DNA of 64,000 nt from Mytilinidion resinicola (Eukaryota; Ascomycota; Dothideomycetes; Mytilinidiales; Mytilinidiaceae), in assembly GCF_010093595.1 (NCBI RefSeq), contig NW_022985441.1, positions 310,132 to 374,131 on the forward strand, given 5' to 3'. The stretch's first letter is position 1. Each line of letters starts with the position of its first letter. The translations under genes were made by a program, and so were the position numbers. This document shows, piece after piece, positions 42,218 to 54,997 of the stretch. The notes beneath the pieces were generated by a model that saw only the letters and a program-made list of their open reading frames with translations, was not told the origin of the DNA and made no database searches.

Positions 42218-44136
42218 TTATGACGCCGATGGCGCGGGTTCTGGGGGGACGACTTCGCCGTCGAGCGGCTTGCGGGCGACGACACAGCGCCTGTTGGGGT
42301 TTTGGAGAATTAGGACTAGAGAAAATCTAGAGACGGGCGCAAGGGCAAGGGGGGGGGGGGGGAAATAGGGGACGTACACCTCGTGGTAGAAATGGCAGTT
42401 TCGGTCGAGGACGACGCGGCGCATTTCTTCGACCCAGTTGCGGACTTGGGCGGCGGACCACTGCGAGAGCGGGTCAGCAATCAGGTTCGCTTGGGAAGAG
42501 CTGGAGGGAAAAGGGGGGAATGGATGGGCCGGGAAGTACCCCTAGTTGTCGAGTGAAGAGCGCCAACACCCAGCTTTCCAGCCCGTCGAGCCAGCTGCGC
42601 TGGTTCCACTTGCCGACTTCCTTGAGCCGCTCGTCGGAGCTCCAGGCGCCGATGGGCCAGATGGGCTTGCTGTCGACTATGTCGACGAAGCCTGCTTGTC
42701 GTGTGTATTAGATTATGTCGCTTTGTTTTTCTTTTTCTGTTTCTAGTTTTGCGAGCATGTGCAAGCTTCAGGGGGAGAGGGCGTACCGGCATCCTTAATC
42801 AGCTCAGGCATTCTCTGGTCCACCGAGAAGGATTTGTTGATCATATCACCAGTTTGTAACACCAGCTCGGTAAACAACTTATACATCTCGTCTGCGCGGG
42901 CGGTTTGTGGGCTGGGCTCGTTGTTGATGACTTTGACGCCGAATTCGCAGTGTTGGAGGTAGCCGCCTGGTTTGATGTGCCTGCCCAACATGTTAACGGG
43001 GGTTCTCTCTCTGAGTTTTCGTATAATCACGAGTGTGGACGTGAGGAGTGCGGGTAGGCCGAATTGAGACGGGAGGAGCATAGGCTTACTTGTAGCACTG
43101 CCTATACAGCTCCGGCCAATCAGACACACACCCAGACAAACTGCGCATGTGCACGAAGTCGAAGCTGTCCTCGGGATACACCCATTCGCTGTTGCAGTCG
43201 TCGATTTCGAACCGGATGTTTGGCGGCGCCATGGCTGTTTGAGTTGGGGAGAGGTCGGTGCCTGGATTTCACCCATCAGCAAAGATTCTTGACTGCGTGT
43301 CATAGTGAAGATTGTGTGGATGTTCGTACCTATGATTTCGGAATCTGGAAATATATCCGCAATGTCACTGATGGGATTAGTATTGATCGGGCGAGATGGG
43401 AGCACCTCGAGGTTTGATAGGGTTACATACGCTGCCCAAACCCCCGTCCCAGTCCCGACATCGAGGATCCTTTGTGGGTTGTTGAGAGGCGCGAGGAAGA
43501 GCTTGTCGTCGAGCGAGAGAAGCCAGAGATGATGTCTGTCCCCTTCCATGTTAGCTACCACCCATAAGTAGAATCACAACGGAGACACTTACACAATCAT
43601 CTCATAATCCGACTGCTTCTCGTCGTTTGGCTGGTAGTATTCTCCATCTCCTGTCCACTAATCAGCACCCCTATGCTCAGGAAAGGATGGACCGGTAAGA
43701 GAAACAAAACACACGGAAGGCATGATACCGCCGCCCATTCTCATATCGATACTGCGTGATGGTCGTCGCTAACGTCCGCCCTCTCTTGCAACTCAGTTCG
43801 GAGCCCCAGTAGCAGCTGTGATGGGCAGTAGAGCACTTACGACGTGAAAGACGCATCATCTGCATCGTAATCGTACTCGAGGTACGACTCGTCCTAAATT
43901 CTAATCAGCCCTCTACTTCGATCAATCACAGAGACGGTGAGAATGCAGCAGTTCAATGTTTGCCACAAAGGAGAGGAGGGTGGGTGCATAGAATCGAACC
44001 ACCGCCAGAAACACCTAGCAGCACGTCTTAACCAATCCAGCACCACATATTTCCGTGATTGAAGCCTGAGAAACCCGAGAGAAAGAGAATATCGGAAGCA
44101 ACATACCACTGGAATCTGCACACCGGCCCCCTCCAT
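42218..44136 (-). CDS. LaeA-like (UMTA-type) SAM-dependent methyltransferase
   Basis: Eleven exons (44136-44107, 43893-43841, 43782-43715, 43650-43593, 43535-43431, 43367-43330, 43261-43090, 42980-42787, 42691-42540, 42460-42378, 42290-42218) join in phase to 341 aa. Sequence in order: ESYLEYDYDADDASFTS, YENGRRYHAFRDGEYYQPND, HHLWLLSLDDKLFLAP, motif I ILDVGTGTGVWAADIADIFP, GTDLSP (motif II), FDFVHMRSL, HIKPGGYLQHCE and WVEEMRRVVLDRNCHFY. This is the methyltransferase family that includes the secondary-metabolism regulator LaeA and many UMTA homologues. Which member this is cannot be told. Very small exons and a G14 run (42349-42362) inside the last intron complicate automatic gene calling. 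Splice phases agree at all ten introns. Confidence 0.88.
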
Positions 44137-46109
44137 AGTGCCGTCCGTCTCGTCCCAGCCCGTGGACAGCCAGCCACCCTTTCGTCCTTTCTCCCTCCGA
44201 TAACGCGCAACCCCTCGCGATTACTCACTCAGGCCGGCAGGTGAAACTTCTCAAGTAAAAGAGGAACCGTGAGATACTCAAATCCCCAAACCTCTCTCAA
44301 ACACAGCAGTTCCGTAACGATGGTAGTACCGACACTCCGGGCGCGAAAGTCGCAAGTATGCAGAGGTGCAGGACAAGAACCTCCCAGGCGCCGACGGGGA
44401 GGACGACGTGGGCAGGGTGGGCCCAGCTCCCAGGCTCTCCCCCGTCTCCCTCTCGCCAGCCTTCGCGGCAGCGCCGTCCGCTCTCAGCCGCGCACCACGC
44501 AGGGTCCGCTTAGCGAGCGTACTGGGCTGGTTGATCGCTGGGAGATTGACGTGCGTGCCCTCGGGGATTGCGGGTGCGTTTCGTATTGGCGGTGCGTGGG
44601 GATTCTCGATCAATTCGGGCGGACATGCGAACGGGAGACGGCCTTACCCACGACGAGATGAGCAAGAGAGTGTGAAGCTCTCTCCAGTCCACTCACGCGC
44701 AGGACTGCGTTGGGGTTTCTTTGACGTCGTCCTGGCGCCAGCGAGTGAGCGCCGTTCCCACCCGGATGTGGTGTAACGTGCCCCGGAAACGGCGGCGCAG
44801 CTGGCTGGCGTCGGGGGCTGCTGGGGGTGTGTGTGTCATGCGAGGGAGGGGAAGTTTGAGGCTAGAAGCGCCTCTTCACACAAATTCCAATCTTCTCTCC
44901 AACAAGGTTTGCGTCCGGCTGTCCATGATCGCTGGCGCGACTTGTGCCACCGACTCTTGCCAGCAGCTGCCAGCAGCGACCAACGCCGGGAGACTTCCGC
45001 CCTGCTGTGCTGTATTCGCGTGGGGGCACAAGATCAATGGCCATGGCACCGCTCATCGTTGGTCCCAGCCAGGCTGCCCCCCGCATCGCACCGTCCGATA
45101 ACAACCAGGCGCAACCACCTCACCGGAACAACCGTCCCCCCTCTCCCACCAAAACCCGCCGCCGCGCCAGTGATCTGGCCGAACCCGCGCTGTCGGTGCC
45201 ATCGATCAGCCCGGCGGGCTGGTAACGAGCGGCCTGAGACCGCAAGGCGGGCGGTTTTTGCGCTGCTGTGCCGCGACTCCTGCACGCAACTTGTTCCCGG
45301 CGGACCACGGATGCGGCTTTTTCGCGCGCGGTGGTTACTCCGAGCGGGCCGTTGATCAGGCCCTGAATTTGGAATCCCTGCAGGGCGAACGTGTCCGCGG
45401 CAGGCGAGGACGCGTGAGACAGATCGCCGCGGATCGGCGGGTGTCTGCTACTGTAGGTGGTGGATACGAGTGGTGCTTCGGAGGATAGCTTGGTTCGCGA
45501 AGAGCGAGCGTCCGATGTTAGTAATACATACGTATATAACTAACTCCCTTGTAAATCCGTGATCCATGGGCCGCTAGATTTATATCCACATCTCCCTCAG
45601 ATGAACTTGTGAGACTCGAGAGCGCTGCAGCATCCTTCACACACCACCACCATCCTACACACATTCTTCCCTCGAGGCCCGCTCGTTCGGTACCGAGATC
45701 GGTATTCAGTCGCTTGGCAGGGTTCGTTGACCCAGATCACCTACACATCCGACACGCCACACCACCGAGGCAGTTGCCGCAGAAGGCTTTTCCGACATCC
45801 TCTTGAGAGCGACCGGAAATCATTTTGAGTTCTCTGAAGTGATTATGAGGCCATCTTACGAAGTATCCCATCAGAATCCACTGCCACTGTATAATCAACG
45901 AATCCATGGAGCAATGCGTTGTCATGACTCGCTGCATTTTGGTAAGACTATATGTACCATGCTGCTTGCGCAATAAGCTGTATAAACCCCTGTGCCCCTC
46001 GCAAACAACAGAACCGCCAGGCCTTGCTCCTGAAATAATGCAGTAGACCACCAATGATCCACCATGCCCCTCGCTCACCAAACAATCCAGAAAAGATAAT
46101 CAAACAGGG
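44137..46109. other. G/C-rich 2-kb intergenic region, no gene confirmed
   Basis: It lies between the LaeA-like start and the HMT1 stop, both on minus. Long overlapping open frames at 44.27-45.49 kb on both strands are expected from the high G/C content. None shows a domain, a signal peptide or in-phase introns. The right part (45.5-46.1 kb) should contain the HMT1 3' untranslated region. An unrecognised gene is not excluded. Confidence 0.4.
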
Positions 46110-49100
46110 CTAGTGTCCGTGGTGGCCATGATGATGGCCTCCACCCCCGCTAACCTTAGGTGTCGCCGCTCCACTACCACTTGCCTTTGCCCGCTCGTCC
46201 TCACTGTCAACGGGACTGGTGCTCCTACTGTCATCGTCATCATGAATGGATTCTCGCCTTAGCCGGTCCGCCTTGTCCTTCAGTACCTTCGCCTCTTCCG
46301 CCGCTCGCTGCGCCTGGATTTGCTTCTCCCACATGTTTGCGTACTTCCCCTTCAACGCGAGGAGCTCGGCATGCGTCCCGCGTTCGTGGACCTTGCCTTT
46401 GTGGAGCACAAGGATTTGATCCGCCCGAGTGATGGTGCTGAGGCGATGCGCAATCACCAACATGGTACGTCCCTTTCCGAGCGTCGTGAGCGCTTCCTGA
46501 ATGTGCTGCTCCGTCGTTGTATCCAGCGCCGCCGTTGCCTCATCGAGCATGATGATGCGCGGGTTCTTCAGAATAGTTCGTGCGATTGCCACTCGTTGCT
46601 TCTCGCCCCCTGACAAGCGTAGGCCACGCTCGCCCACGCGCGTTTCATAGCGGTCCGGGAATGCCATGATCTTGTCGTGGATGCTGGCAGCACGGCACGC
46701 TTCGTACACTTGCTCGTCCGTGGCGTCGGGGTTGGCATACTTGAGGTTGTACATGAGTGTTTCGTTGAAGAGCACAGTGTCTTGTGGTACGACGCCGATG
46801 TGCCGCCGAAGAGAGTCGATGGTAAGGTCGACAACGTCGTGGCCGTCGACCTGAATGCTGCCGCCGAGGATGTTGTAGAAGCGGAAAAGGAGGCGGAAAA
46901 CTGTCGATTTACCGCCACCAGACTCGCCAACAAAGGCTGTGGTGGTTCCTGGCGCGCAATGGAAGTCCAATCCCTGCAGAGCGGGTTTCCTGTTGTCGTA
47001 TGAAAATTGCACCTCGTTGAAGCGAATGTCTCCTTCGCATGTTGGAAGCGTTCCAGCACCTTCTTTGTCCACAACGGTTGGTTTTTCTTTGAAGAGCTCC
47101 AGCATTCGTTCCGAGTTGATCATCGCCGACTGAATCATGCGATAGAAAGTACCAAAGAAATTCAGAGGTTGTTGCAGTTGCGCCATGTAAGTCAAAAGTG
47201 TTACAAATTGACCGACCTGGCTCTGACCAGTTGTCACCTGGTAGGCAGAGATGAAACACGTGATCATGAGGCCCAGCATGAACACCATGTTTTGTGTGAC
47301 GTTCATCAGGTTAAGCGAGAACAAGACACCATACTCAGCAGCCTGGAACTTTTCGACGGCGGATCGATACCGATTGAATTCGTACTGTTCCGCGTTGAAG
47401 TACTTGACCGTTTCATAGGAAACCATCGAGTCGTTTCTATAATCATTAACACAGTTCGACGATAGTCTACAATGGACGCATACTTCACTGCGTCCTCCTC
47501 TCTGTCCGCATTGACCATTTGGCGGCGCATTTCAGCTCGCCATTGGGCCATGCGAATAGTGAGGTAGATGTACCAGAAAGTCACGATGGAGACGACCAGG
47601 GCATAATAGGCGTCAAAAGCGACCAAGAAGTAGCCGATGGCCACGCACAGATCGACGAGCATTGGCAAAACCGAAAATGTCACCTGCTCCAAGAAGGTGT
47701 TGATAGAAGCGCCTTTGCCAAGGGCAGACAGAACCTCGCCCGTCTTCTTGCCCAGGTGGAAATCCAAGCTGAGCCCGTGAACATGCTCGAATGCAGCTAC
47801 TGAAAGCTCGCGATACGAGTACTGGCCAATGGGGATCCACAGGGACGAACGAATGGCGCCAAGTACGCCGTTGTTGCCCTGGATGAATCGCAGAAAAATG
47901 TAGAGGCAGATGGGCCACCACGGCATCATGATTTTGCCACCGTCGCCTCGCCCACTCTCACCCGAGAGCTCGTTGATGATCCAGCCCACGGCTATTGGTA
48001 CTACCAGATTGACCACTCTCTGGAGAGTGACGATGGTAAAGCAAATCACTACAATGATCTGCAGTTTTCGATCCTTGGAAGGCCAGAGGTAGGGGAAGAA
48101 GACATGGTACCCTTTGATGTAGTCCCACCAGTTTCGTGATGGGACATTGACAGGCCTACTCCATCCAGGCCCGGCTCCTTCGGTGTGCGCATGCCGTCCG
48201 CTGACGGGGAGGGTAGAACCGTAGTCGCCATTGGCGTGGCCGTTCTCGCCGTTCTCGGCACGGCTTTCGGCGAGGAGCCCTTGAGTCTCGGCCGCGTTCT
48301 GGGCTTGCGCGTGCTTCTTGCGGTTGCGCAGTGTGACGAACAGGATGTAGAAGCCAATCAGCGCTATGAGCAAGATGATCCGCAGCAGATCAACCACCAC
48401 CTCGGTTATTTCCCATTCGGTCATCCTAAACCGAAGATGTCCATGGCGAGGTTTCCCTGCACGCTTCTCTCGATGCGCGTGCGTGTATATAGAGAGCGAG
48501 GCGGCTAGGAGGATGATCTCGAGAACGAGGGCGCAGGACCAAGTGGCGAGGTAGACCGAATTCGGCGTCGGCTTCGAGTCGACCAGCGAGATGACCAAGA
48601 GCAGGTAGACAAAGAAGGCTCCAACCAGATAGATCTGTCAGCGGTCGATTAGCGTAGATCATGTTGGAGAGAGCGTTCTCGAAGCTCTGGTAAGCTTACC
48701 ACGACGCTTTGGCCGCACCACCACTCTTCCTTCCGGTTGTAGATGGCATGGACAATGACGTTGATGGAGTTGCCAACAAAGGTGAGGGCGACGCCAATGG
48801 ACAGCCACCCGAACAGCAGCTTCTGGGAGCGAGTGACATCGTCCTTGGCCTCGCCCTTGGGGGCGTTGCGCGTTGGGTCGGTGTTGGGGAGCGGTTTTCC
48901 GCCGGGACCGCTGGTGGTGACGGGCTCGCAATTAAGACTAGCATTAGAGGCAGACCTGATGCTGCGGATAGTGAAGGCAAGGAGAAAGAAGACGAGCAGA
49001 AGGACGGGGTAGGCGAACTGCAGCACCAGCAGCGTGCGGACCCACGGCGCGGCACGAGAAGAGCTGGCGAGCTCTGCGGGCCCGCGGTGCGCAAGAGACA

Positions 49101-49146
49101 CGATCATGGTCCCGGCGGTCGCCCCAAGCTCTGGCGACAGAGACAT
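46110..49146 (-). CDS. HMT1: Vacuolar half-size ABC transporter, heavy-metal tolerance type (HMT1/ABCB6-like)
   Basis: Exons 49146-48700, 48634-47484 and 47436-46110 join in phase to 974 aa. An N-terminal extension of several helices (about residues 30-330) is followed by the six-helix ABC core (DYIKGYHVFFPYLWP...). The nucleotide-binding domain has Walker A GESGGGKST, Q-loop VPQDTVLF, signature LSGGEKQRVA, Walker B IIMLDEATAALD and switch AHRLST. This layout matches ABCB-type HMT1 (fission yeast) and ABCB6, which carry phytochelatin-metal, glutathione conjugates or porphyrins into vacuoles or organelles. The extreme C-terminus is a Gly/His tail, GGGGHHHGHHGH, that could bind metal ions. The start at 49146 follows a stretch without conserved sequence. 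It is divergent from RTC1. Confidence 0.93.
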
Positions 49147-49585
49147 CAGAGTGGGCCAGAGGGGGTGGTTTGGGGAAGTCGGTGGAGGAGCGGCGGCGGT
49201 CGCATGATGGACATGTTTTAGTCGCAGGTGGTGTGGCGTCGAGGCCTGCCTCGCGCTTGGCAGGTCGCGGCGATCGGGCAGGGCAGATGCACGCACGAAA
49301 AGGCCTCCATGGCGCCCCAGGGGAGCCTATGAGGGCCCGCGGGCGAGGCCTATGGCAGAGCCGCGTACCCACCGCGACACCGCCCGGTGCAGCCCTAGCA
49401 GCGAGCGCTCCACGTCCGCGTGCAGCTGCAACACCACGGCGGCCATCACCCACGGCCGGCCTGCCATTTGCGCAGCCAGTCCCGGCCCTCTGCACTGGAA
49501 ACCGGCATCGTAGACGCGACGCCAGCGCGCCCAACGCTCACCGCATCACCACCAGGGCCCACTGGACCGCCTGCACACGCCCCCC
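49147..49585. promoter_or_regulatory. Divergent promoter region HMT1/RTC1
   Basis: 439 bp between two divergent start codons, very G/C-rich. The open frames running through it are extensions without ATG support. No specific site is identified. Confidence 0.45.
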
Positions 49586-52500
49586 ATGGCCGACTACCCG
49601 CGACGAGCCTCGTCTGCCATCCCTCCGCCGCCCCCGCTGCCGCCAGCAAAGCAGCACGGCGGCCAGCCGCGCAGCTACTTCTCGCGCTTCGTGTCGCAGC
49701 CCTTCTCGGCGTACGGCTCGCGGCCGACGAGCGCCCAAAAGACGGTCGGAAGGCCCAACCCCCTCGTACCCCGGCTCCCAGGGTGAGTTGCATCTGTCAC
49801 TGTCTGCTGTCCGCTTGTCACAGGTCTCCGGCTTCGACCGATGGAGGCCCAAACACCACGGGGAAGCGGCCGGGCGTACCGGCGCTGCACGGCGACGGAG
49901 ACGGAGACAGCCAGGCGTCGACGCTCGTAGACTCACTGCTCACTGAACCGCCGCAGGATCAGCTCGGGCTCGTCGCAGGATGCGAGCCACAAGACGGGGC
50001 TGGACATGTCCGCCCTGGACATGAACCGCGAGCGCACCCACGCCATCATCGCCGGCCGCGACATCCTGAAGACGATCCGCGTGAAGGATGCCAAGTGTGC
50101 CGAGGACATCAACCTGCGGGCCGCCATCATCAACTACGCGGCCCACAACACGCGCCATCGCGAGACCATGGAGATCCACGATGTCAAGTGGTCGCATGGC
50201 CAGTTCAGCACGCATATTGCAACCGCCGCCACCAATGGCAAGGTCATCCTGTACGACCTCAATCGCGCTGGCATGGAGCTAGCGCGGCTGCATGAACACC
50301 ACCGCCAGGTGCACAAGGTCGCCTTCAACCCCCATCAGGGCTACCTGCTGCTGTCAGGCAGCCAGGACGCCACGGTGCGCCTGTGGGACCTGCGAGACAT
50401 GCGGAAGGATGTCATGACGTGTCCCAGCAGAGAGAAGTTTGCCGGCCTGAGCGAGGGCATTCGCGACCTGCAGTGGTCGCCCACTGACGGCGTCGAGTTT
50501 GCCTTTGGCACTGACAATGGAGTGATTCAGCGCTGGGACTTCCGCCACGCCAAGGGGCCCAAGCTCAAGATCAACGCCCACGAGCAGAAGATATGCACCT
50601 CGATCGACTGGCACCCGGACGGCAAGCATCTGCTGAGCGCCAGCACCGACCGGACCGTCAAGATCTGGGACTTCTCCTCCGACACCCGCAGGCAAAAGCC
50701 GGCATTTGTGCTGCGCACGCCGTACCCCGTCCACAAGGCTAGATGGCGGCCGCCCTATTGGTCCGACGATTTCCACGACCAGGGCGCCTACCAGTGCACG
50801 CAGCTCGCCACCTCATACAATCGCGATCACCCAGTCGTCCATCTCTGGGACTTCAGGCGTCCCTTCTTGCCGTTCCGAGAAATAAGCCGCTTTAACAGTG
50901 CGCCGTCAGACATGCTCTGGCACTCTAGGGACTTCCTGTGGACTGTCGGCCGAGAGGGTGTTTTTGCCCAGACCGACGTCCATTTCTCGCCCAAGGTCGT
51001 AGATCGACGCAACATGCAGGCCATTGCCGTCTCTCCGACTGGCGAGGTTGGCGGGTTTGTGCAGAAGAGGCCGCGTCGAAGGCAGTCGGGTCTCGAGTAC
51101 TCATCTGTCGAAGACAGCTACACAACTGACCGGGAAAAACACAACAGCCCTGAAAAGAATAGTCTGCGCAGCTCAGCAGACGACAGTGTGGACGACCGCT
51201 TTCTTAGCTCTTCGTTCAGACGTCACCATGGCCGGACATCCAGTAACAGATCTACAAGGTCATTCGGTAGCACCCCGCCTTCCTCGGACGTCGCTCCTAA
51301 GGTCATGTTTCTAACCGAGTCCATGGAATTGCTTGGTGACTCTATGATGCCCAACCAAGTCGGGTTCAGAGGGGCTCTCCCTGGCGCAATGAGCGTACAA
51401 GTCTTCACTTACCTTGCGCAGAAATACAAGTCTATACCGCTACCCGACCCGCCGACGCTGGAGTCGTACTACGACCTCTACCGTGTGTTTGAGCAGAACG
51501 CGGAGTACGCCGAAAGAGCGGCGTTCTACAGACTTGCTCAGTCATGGAGAATCATTGGCGGGGCCGTCGCTGTAACCACATTACATCGAGCAGAGAGACA
51601 TAACAAGAGGCGAATCGATGAGAAGCGCCTGTTTTCGTCTGACACGCAGCCTCCGGTCGTCAAGGATGGCACAGCAGCACATGGCAGACCCGGCGGCATC
51701 CCGAACCCCGCAGTTCGTGCGATATATGGTCCCGATAAAGAGCACCATCACGCGCAACCTGAGAGCACGTCCAACCTGGCCACGCCCCTCGCACGGCCGT
51801 ATCAGGATACAAAAACCGGCAGCACTCTCCCGTCATTGCCTGACCCCGATCACGACGAGAATCTCAGCCTGCCCCCGGCTGCGGTTGGCCCACACTCGCA
51901 GGAGGAGAGGTTTCTTTCTCCGGAAACTGCAATCAAACCCAGCGGACTGCGACGACCGAGCTTCAATGGACCGGTGTGGAATGCTAATTCACTGAACGAC
52001 CTGGATGAGCGACGAGCGCAGATCGGCAGCTGGCGGGCAGCCCCCCGGGCACCGCTCAATCTGGATCCTCCGAGCAGCCAGGGGATCAGCATTGCGATCC
52101 CTCCGCGACTGGACCGCCATGACTCGGACGAAAGCTTCGCCATGTTCTCGGCCTCTACAGACTCTCAGAGAGGAATATCAGTGCCAAGCTCTTTTGCCAG
52201 CAGCAAGTCTTACCCTCGAAGCATGGGGTCTATTCCCGAGAAGTGGCAACAGCAGGATAAATCAAGCTTCGGCAGCAGCCAGCCGACGCAGTCTAATCAG
52301 CCTGGGCCGCAAGAACCTGGCAACAGCGGGCTGACCGGAAGCTTTGGACGGTCTGTGGATTATTCTCCGACCACGAAGCCCGTGGGGGCAGGCACAAACG
52401 AATCTAGGCCCGTCGAACGGCTAGGGACGGGCCGCAATGACACGGACCGGCATCTGGAATATGCAAGTCGGGACAAAGCCATCCAAGATATCGAGACATT

Positions 52501-53866
52501 GCGGCGGAACAACCAGCTTCTTCGCCACGACAGCTCCGAATCCGAGGCCTTTAGCAGAGATGGACTTTCGGAGGCCTCGGCTGACATGTCGCACGAGAAC
52601 ATGGAAGCGAGTGGTACAATTGTTCCAGACGGCCCATTTGACGACGTGCTCTCGCCGCAATCCCTCAGACCCACTGCCGGCCTTTCCCCAGCAAACAGCG
52701 CGCCGCCACCGGCAGACCCACAAATCGACGAGCCAATCCTGCTCGCCGACTTCCAAGCAGCCGACATCGATGAGCCATCGGATACGCTCACCGTGCTCAA
52801 TCTCCTCCGCCAGACCCTGCAATTCCACACCGACACCCTCTCCGACGCTCAAACGTCGTCCCTCCTCATCCTCCTGCTCTCGCCCCTGCTGCCCCGGACA
52901 TCCCACTCCGCCACCGACCCCGCCACCCTCGCAACCTACGCCGACCACCTCTCCACGCTCGGCCTCTCCCCGACCCAAATCGACACCATCCTCTCCAAGC
53001 GTCTGACCCCCCTGCTCGAAACGGGCCTCAACCCCTACCAGGCCGAAGCCGTCCTCAGCACCTACCACGCGCAGCTGCACGCGCTCGGCCTCTTCAACGC
53101 CGCCGCTTCGCTCCGCCGCCTGGCCTACCCCCTCTACCCCGGAGTCTATGAGCAGGCGCTCAAGGACACGCAGCTCGGCCTGCTCTGCCTGAGCTGCAAG
53201 AGCCCCATCAACAACCCGCGCGACAAGATGCGCTGCGAGACGTGCCGGCGCGCGCAGGCGCCGTGCCCCGTGTGCTGGGGCGCGTACCCGGCGTTCGAGG
53301 GCGCCGTCAAGGCGAAGAAGGCGCGGCTGCGCAGCTCGGCGGCGGACGTCTCGCGGCAGCAGCGCAAACGCTCGTCGCTTTTGCCGCTGCTGCCGTCGCT
53401 CGACCCGGGGATTGTGGAGGAAGCGGAGGCGGAGGCGCTGGCGGCACCGAGTGTGCCGCAGCTGGCGCACGCGACCCCCCGCGCGGTGCTTTGGACGTGG
53501 TGTCCCCTCTGCGGCCATGGCGGGCATACCGCGTGCTTGAGCGCGTGGTTTGCGGATGTGGCCATGGCGGAGGGCGCGTGTGCGACTGAGGGGTGTTTGT
53601 GTGATTGTGTGCCGGGGAGGAGACGGGAGGAGAGGGTGAGGGAGGCGGTAGGGAAGAAGGCGGAGAGGGAAAGGACGAGGCCGGTTAGGGGGGATGAGTG
53701 GAGGGTTGGAGAGAGTAAGGCGGCGGGCGCGGCAAGTCGAGTGCTAGCATCTGTGGGCGGGGATGGTCAGGGGCCAGGGAAAGGTGAGGGCGCGGGGAGG
53801 AGAGTGAGGGTTGTGGTGCCGGTTGAGAAGGGGGGGCGGTTTGGGGTTGGGGAGGTGGAGAAGTAG
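49586..53866 (+). CDS. RTC1: SEA/GATOR2 complex WD40-RING subunit (Rtc1/Sea2, WDR24-like)
   Basis: Exons 49586-49782, 49824-49926 and 49979-53866 join in phase to 1,395 aa. After a Pro-rich start, WD40 repeats cover residues about 130-450 (KWSHGQFSTHIATAATNGKV, AFNPHQGYLLLSGSQDATVRLWD, SIDWHPDGKHLLSASTDRTV). A long Ser-rich disordered middle follows. Helical repeats come near 1,030-1,150 and the C-terminal zinc region has CLSCKSPIN, MRCETC, PCPVCWG, WCPLCGHGGHTACLSAWF and CATEGCLCDC, the RING-like module of WDR24/Rtc1. The protein belongs to the SEA complex (GATOR2) at the vacuole, which controls TORC1. The second intron (52 bp, 49927-49978) is inferred because it restores phase. The 41-bp first intron is short. 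Confidence 0.9.
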
Positions 53867-54997
53867 GTACTTTTGAGGGCACTCTAATCTGGATGGCTTG
53901 GAGGTAGCGGTTGTCGTCACAGATTGGACGGCGAGCGAGGTGCTGCGTTGTACGATACCCGATCCCACGGAAAGGGATCCGTCCGGATTGTACAACACCC
54001 ATAACATCAAATAAACAATATAATCATAATCATCCAGGTCCATAATCACCAGTCCAAGCTTGCGTGGGTCTTGAGTGCAAGTGATAATATTTGTGATCCC
54101 AAGCTAAGAAAATGTCCCGCCCGTATCTGTGCGCCAGCACAGGGAACTCTGTCGAAGGCGCTCATCAGGAGGCGGGGTTGCGTGGTCTTGCTCTCCGGCC
54201 TCGCCTTGGTATCGCACGCAACCAACAGCGATCATTGGGGTTCACCGGAGTGAAGGATCGAGTTGGTTGTCTCCTGGTTACGACGCCCGGAGGGTCAAAC
54301 GCGGGAGGAGTGCGTGGGGGCCGGGATTTTGGGGATTTTGGGGAGATTGGGGGTTGGGGTTGAGGTTGGGGCTTTGGGTGAAATGATTATTCTGGTCCGG
54401 CTAGGCCTCGAGAGTGGCGCTCGAAGGATTAATTGTGCCAGGGAAATAGGCATAGGAGCCGAGTCGGTTCAATGCTGGCTCTGTTAGCCGGATCAGTGAA
54501 AGCGGGATTTGATGTTAAGTGGATTAGTGATGAGTAGTTGGGCAGGCAAGGCAATCAACGGGTAAGGCCCGTATTAGGAACAGTGCGATCGCCAAATATT
54601 GATTGGAGTCTTGTAGGGTCAGATGTTCGATGAATTGAAAGGAGATTTGAGGGTGGAATCCGAGTGCTGCTGCCGCTAGCTGAGTTCATGAGTATTCACT
54701 TCATGTAGGATAGTTAACTTGAATGATTAATGGGTGTTTTGGTGGATCATGACAGTGTCGTCGTCATAGCATTGTGCCGGTAGCCTAGCTACGTATCCCG
54801 AGTGAGTCGAAGACTTTGTTCACTTTCGCCATTGCCATGCCGTCAGTCACCAAACTGGCCACCTCGTAGAATTGCCGTTCATATCAGAATCTCTAGAAAT
54901 TATCAGCATGAGAACCCAGCCATCGTCCCCGCCATGTCGAGGCAGCTCATGGGATATAGTGGACAAACTCACCCCACTCCATTCGCAGAGCAACCCT
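53867..54997. other. Convergent intergenic region, no gene seen
   Basis: 1.1 kb between the 3' ends of RTC1 and RPS21. The open frames at 54.07-54.49 kb are G-rich low-complexity readings without a domain. Confidence 0.5.

Noticed and set aside
44269..45355. Protein genes in the G/C-rich spacer
   Set aside because: Several overlapping frames exist on both strands, as expected from base composition, and none has a domain or splice logic.
52421..53527. 368-codon minus-strand frame inside RTC1
   Set aside because: Shadow frame rich in Arg, Gly and Val caused by G/C-rich third positions. RTC1 is clearly coded on plus.
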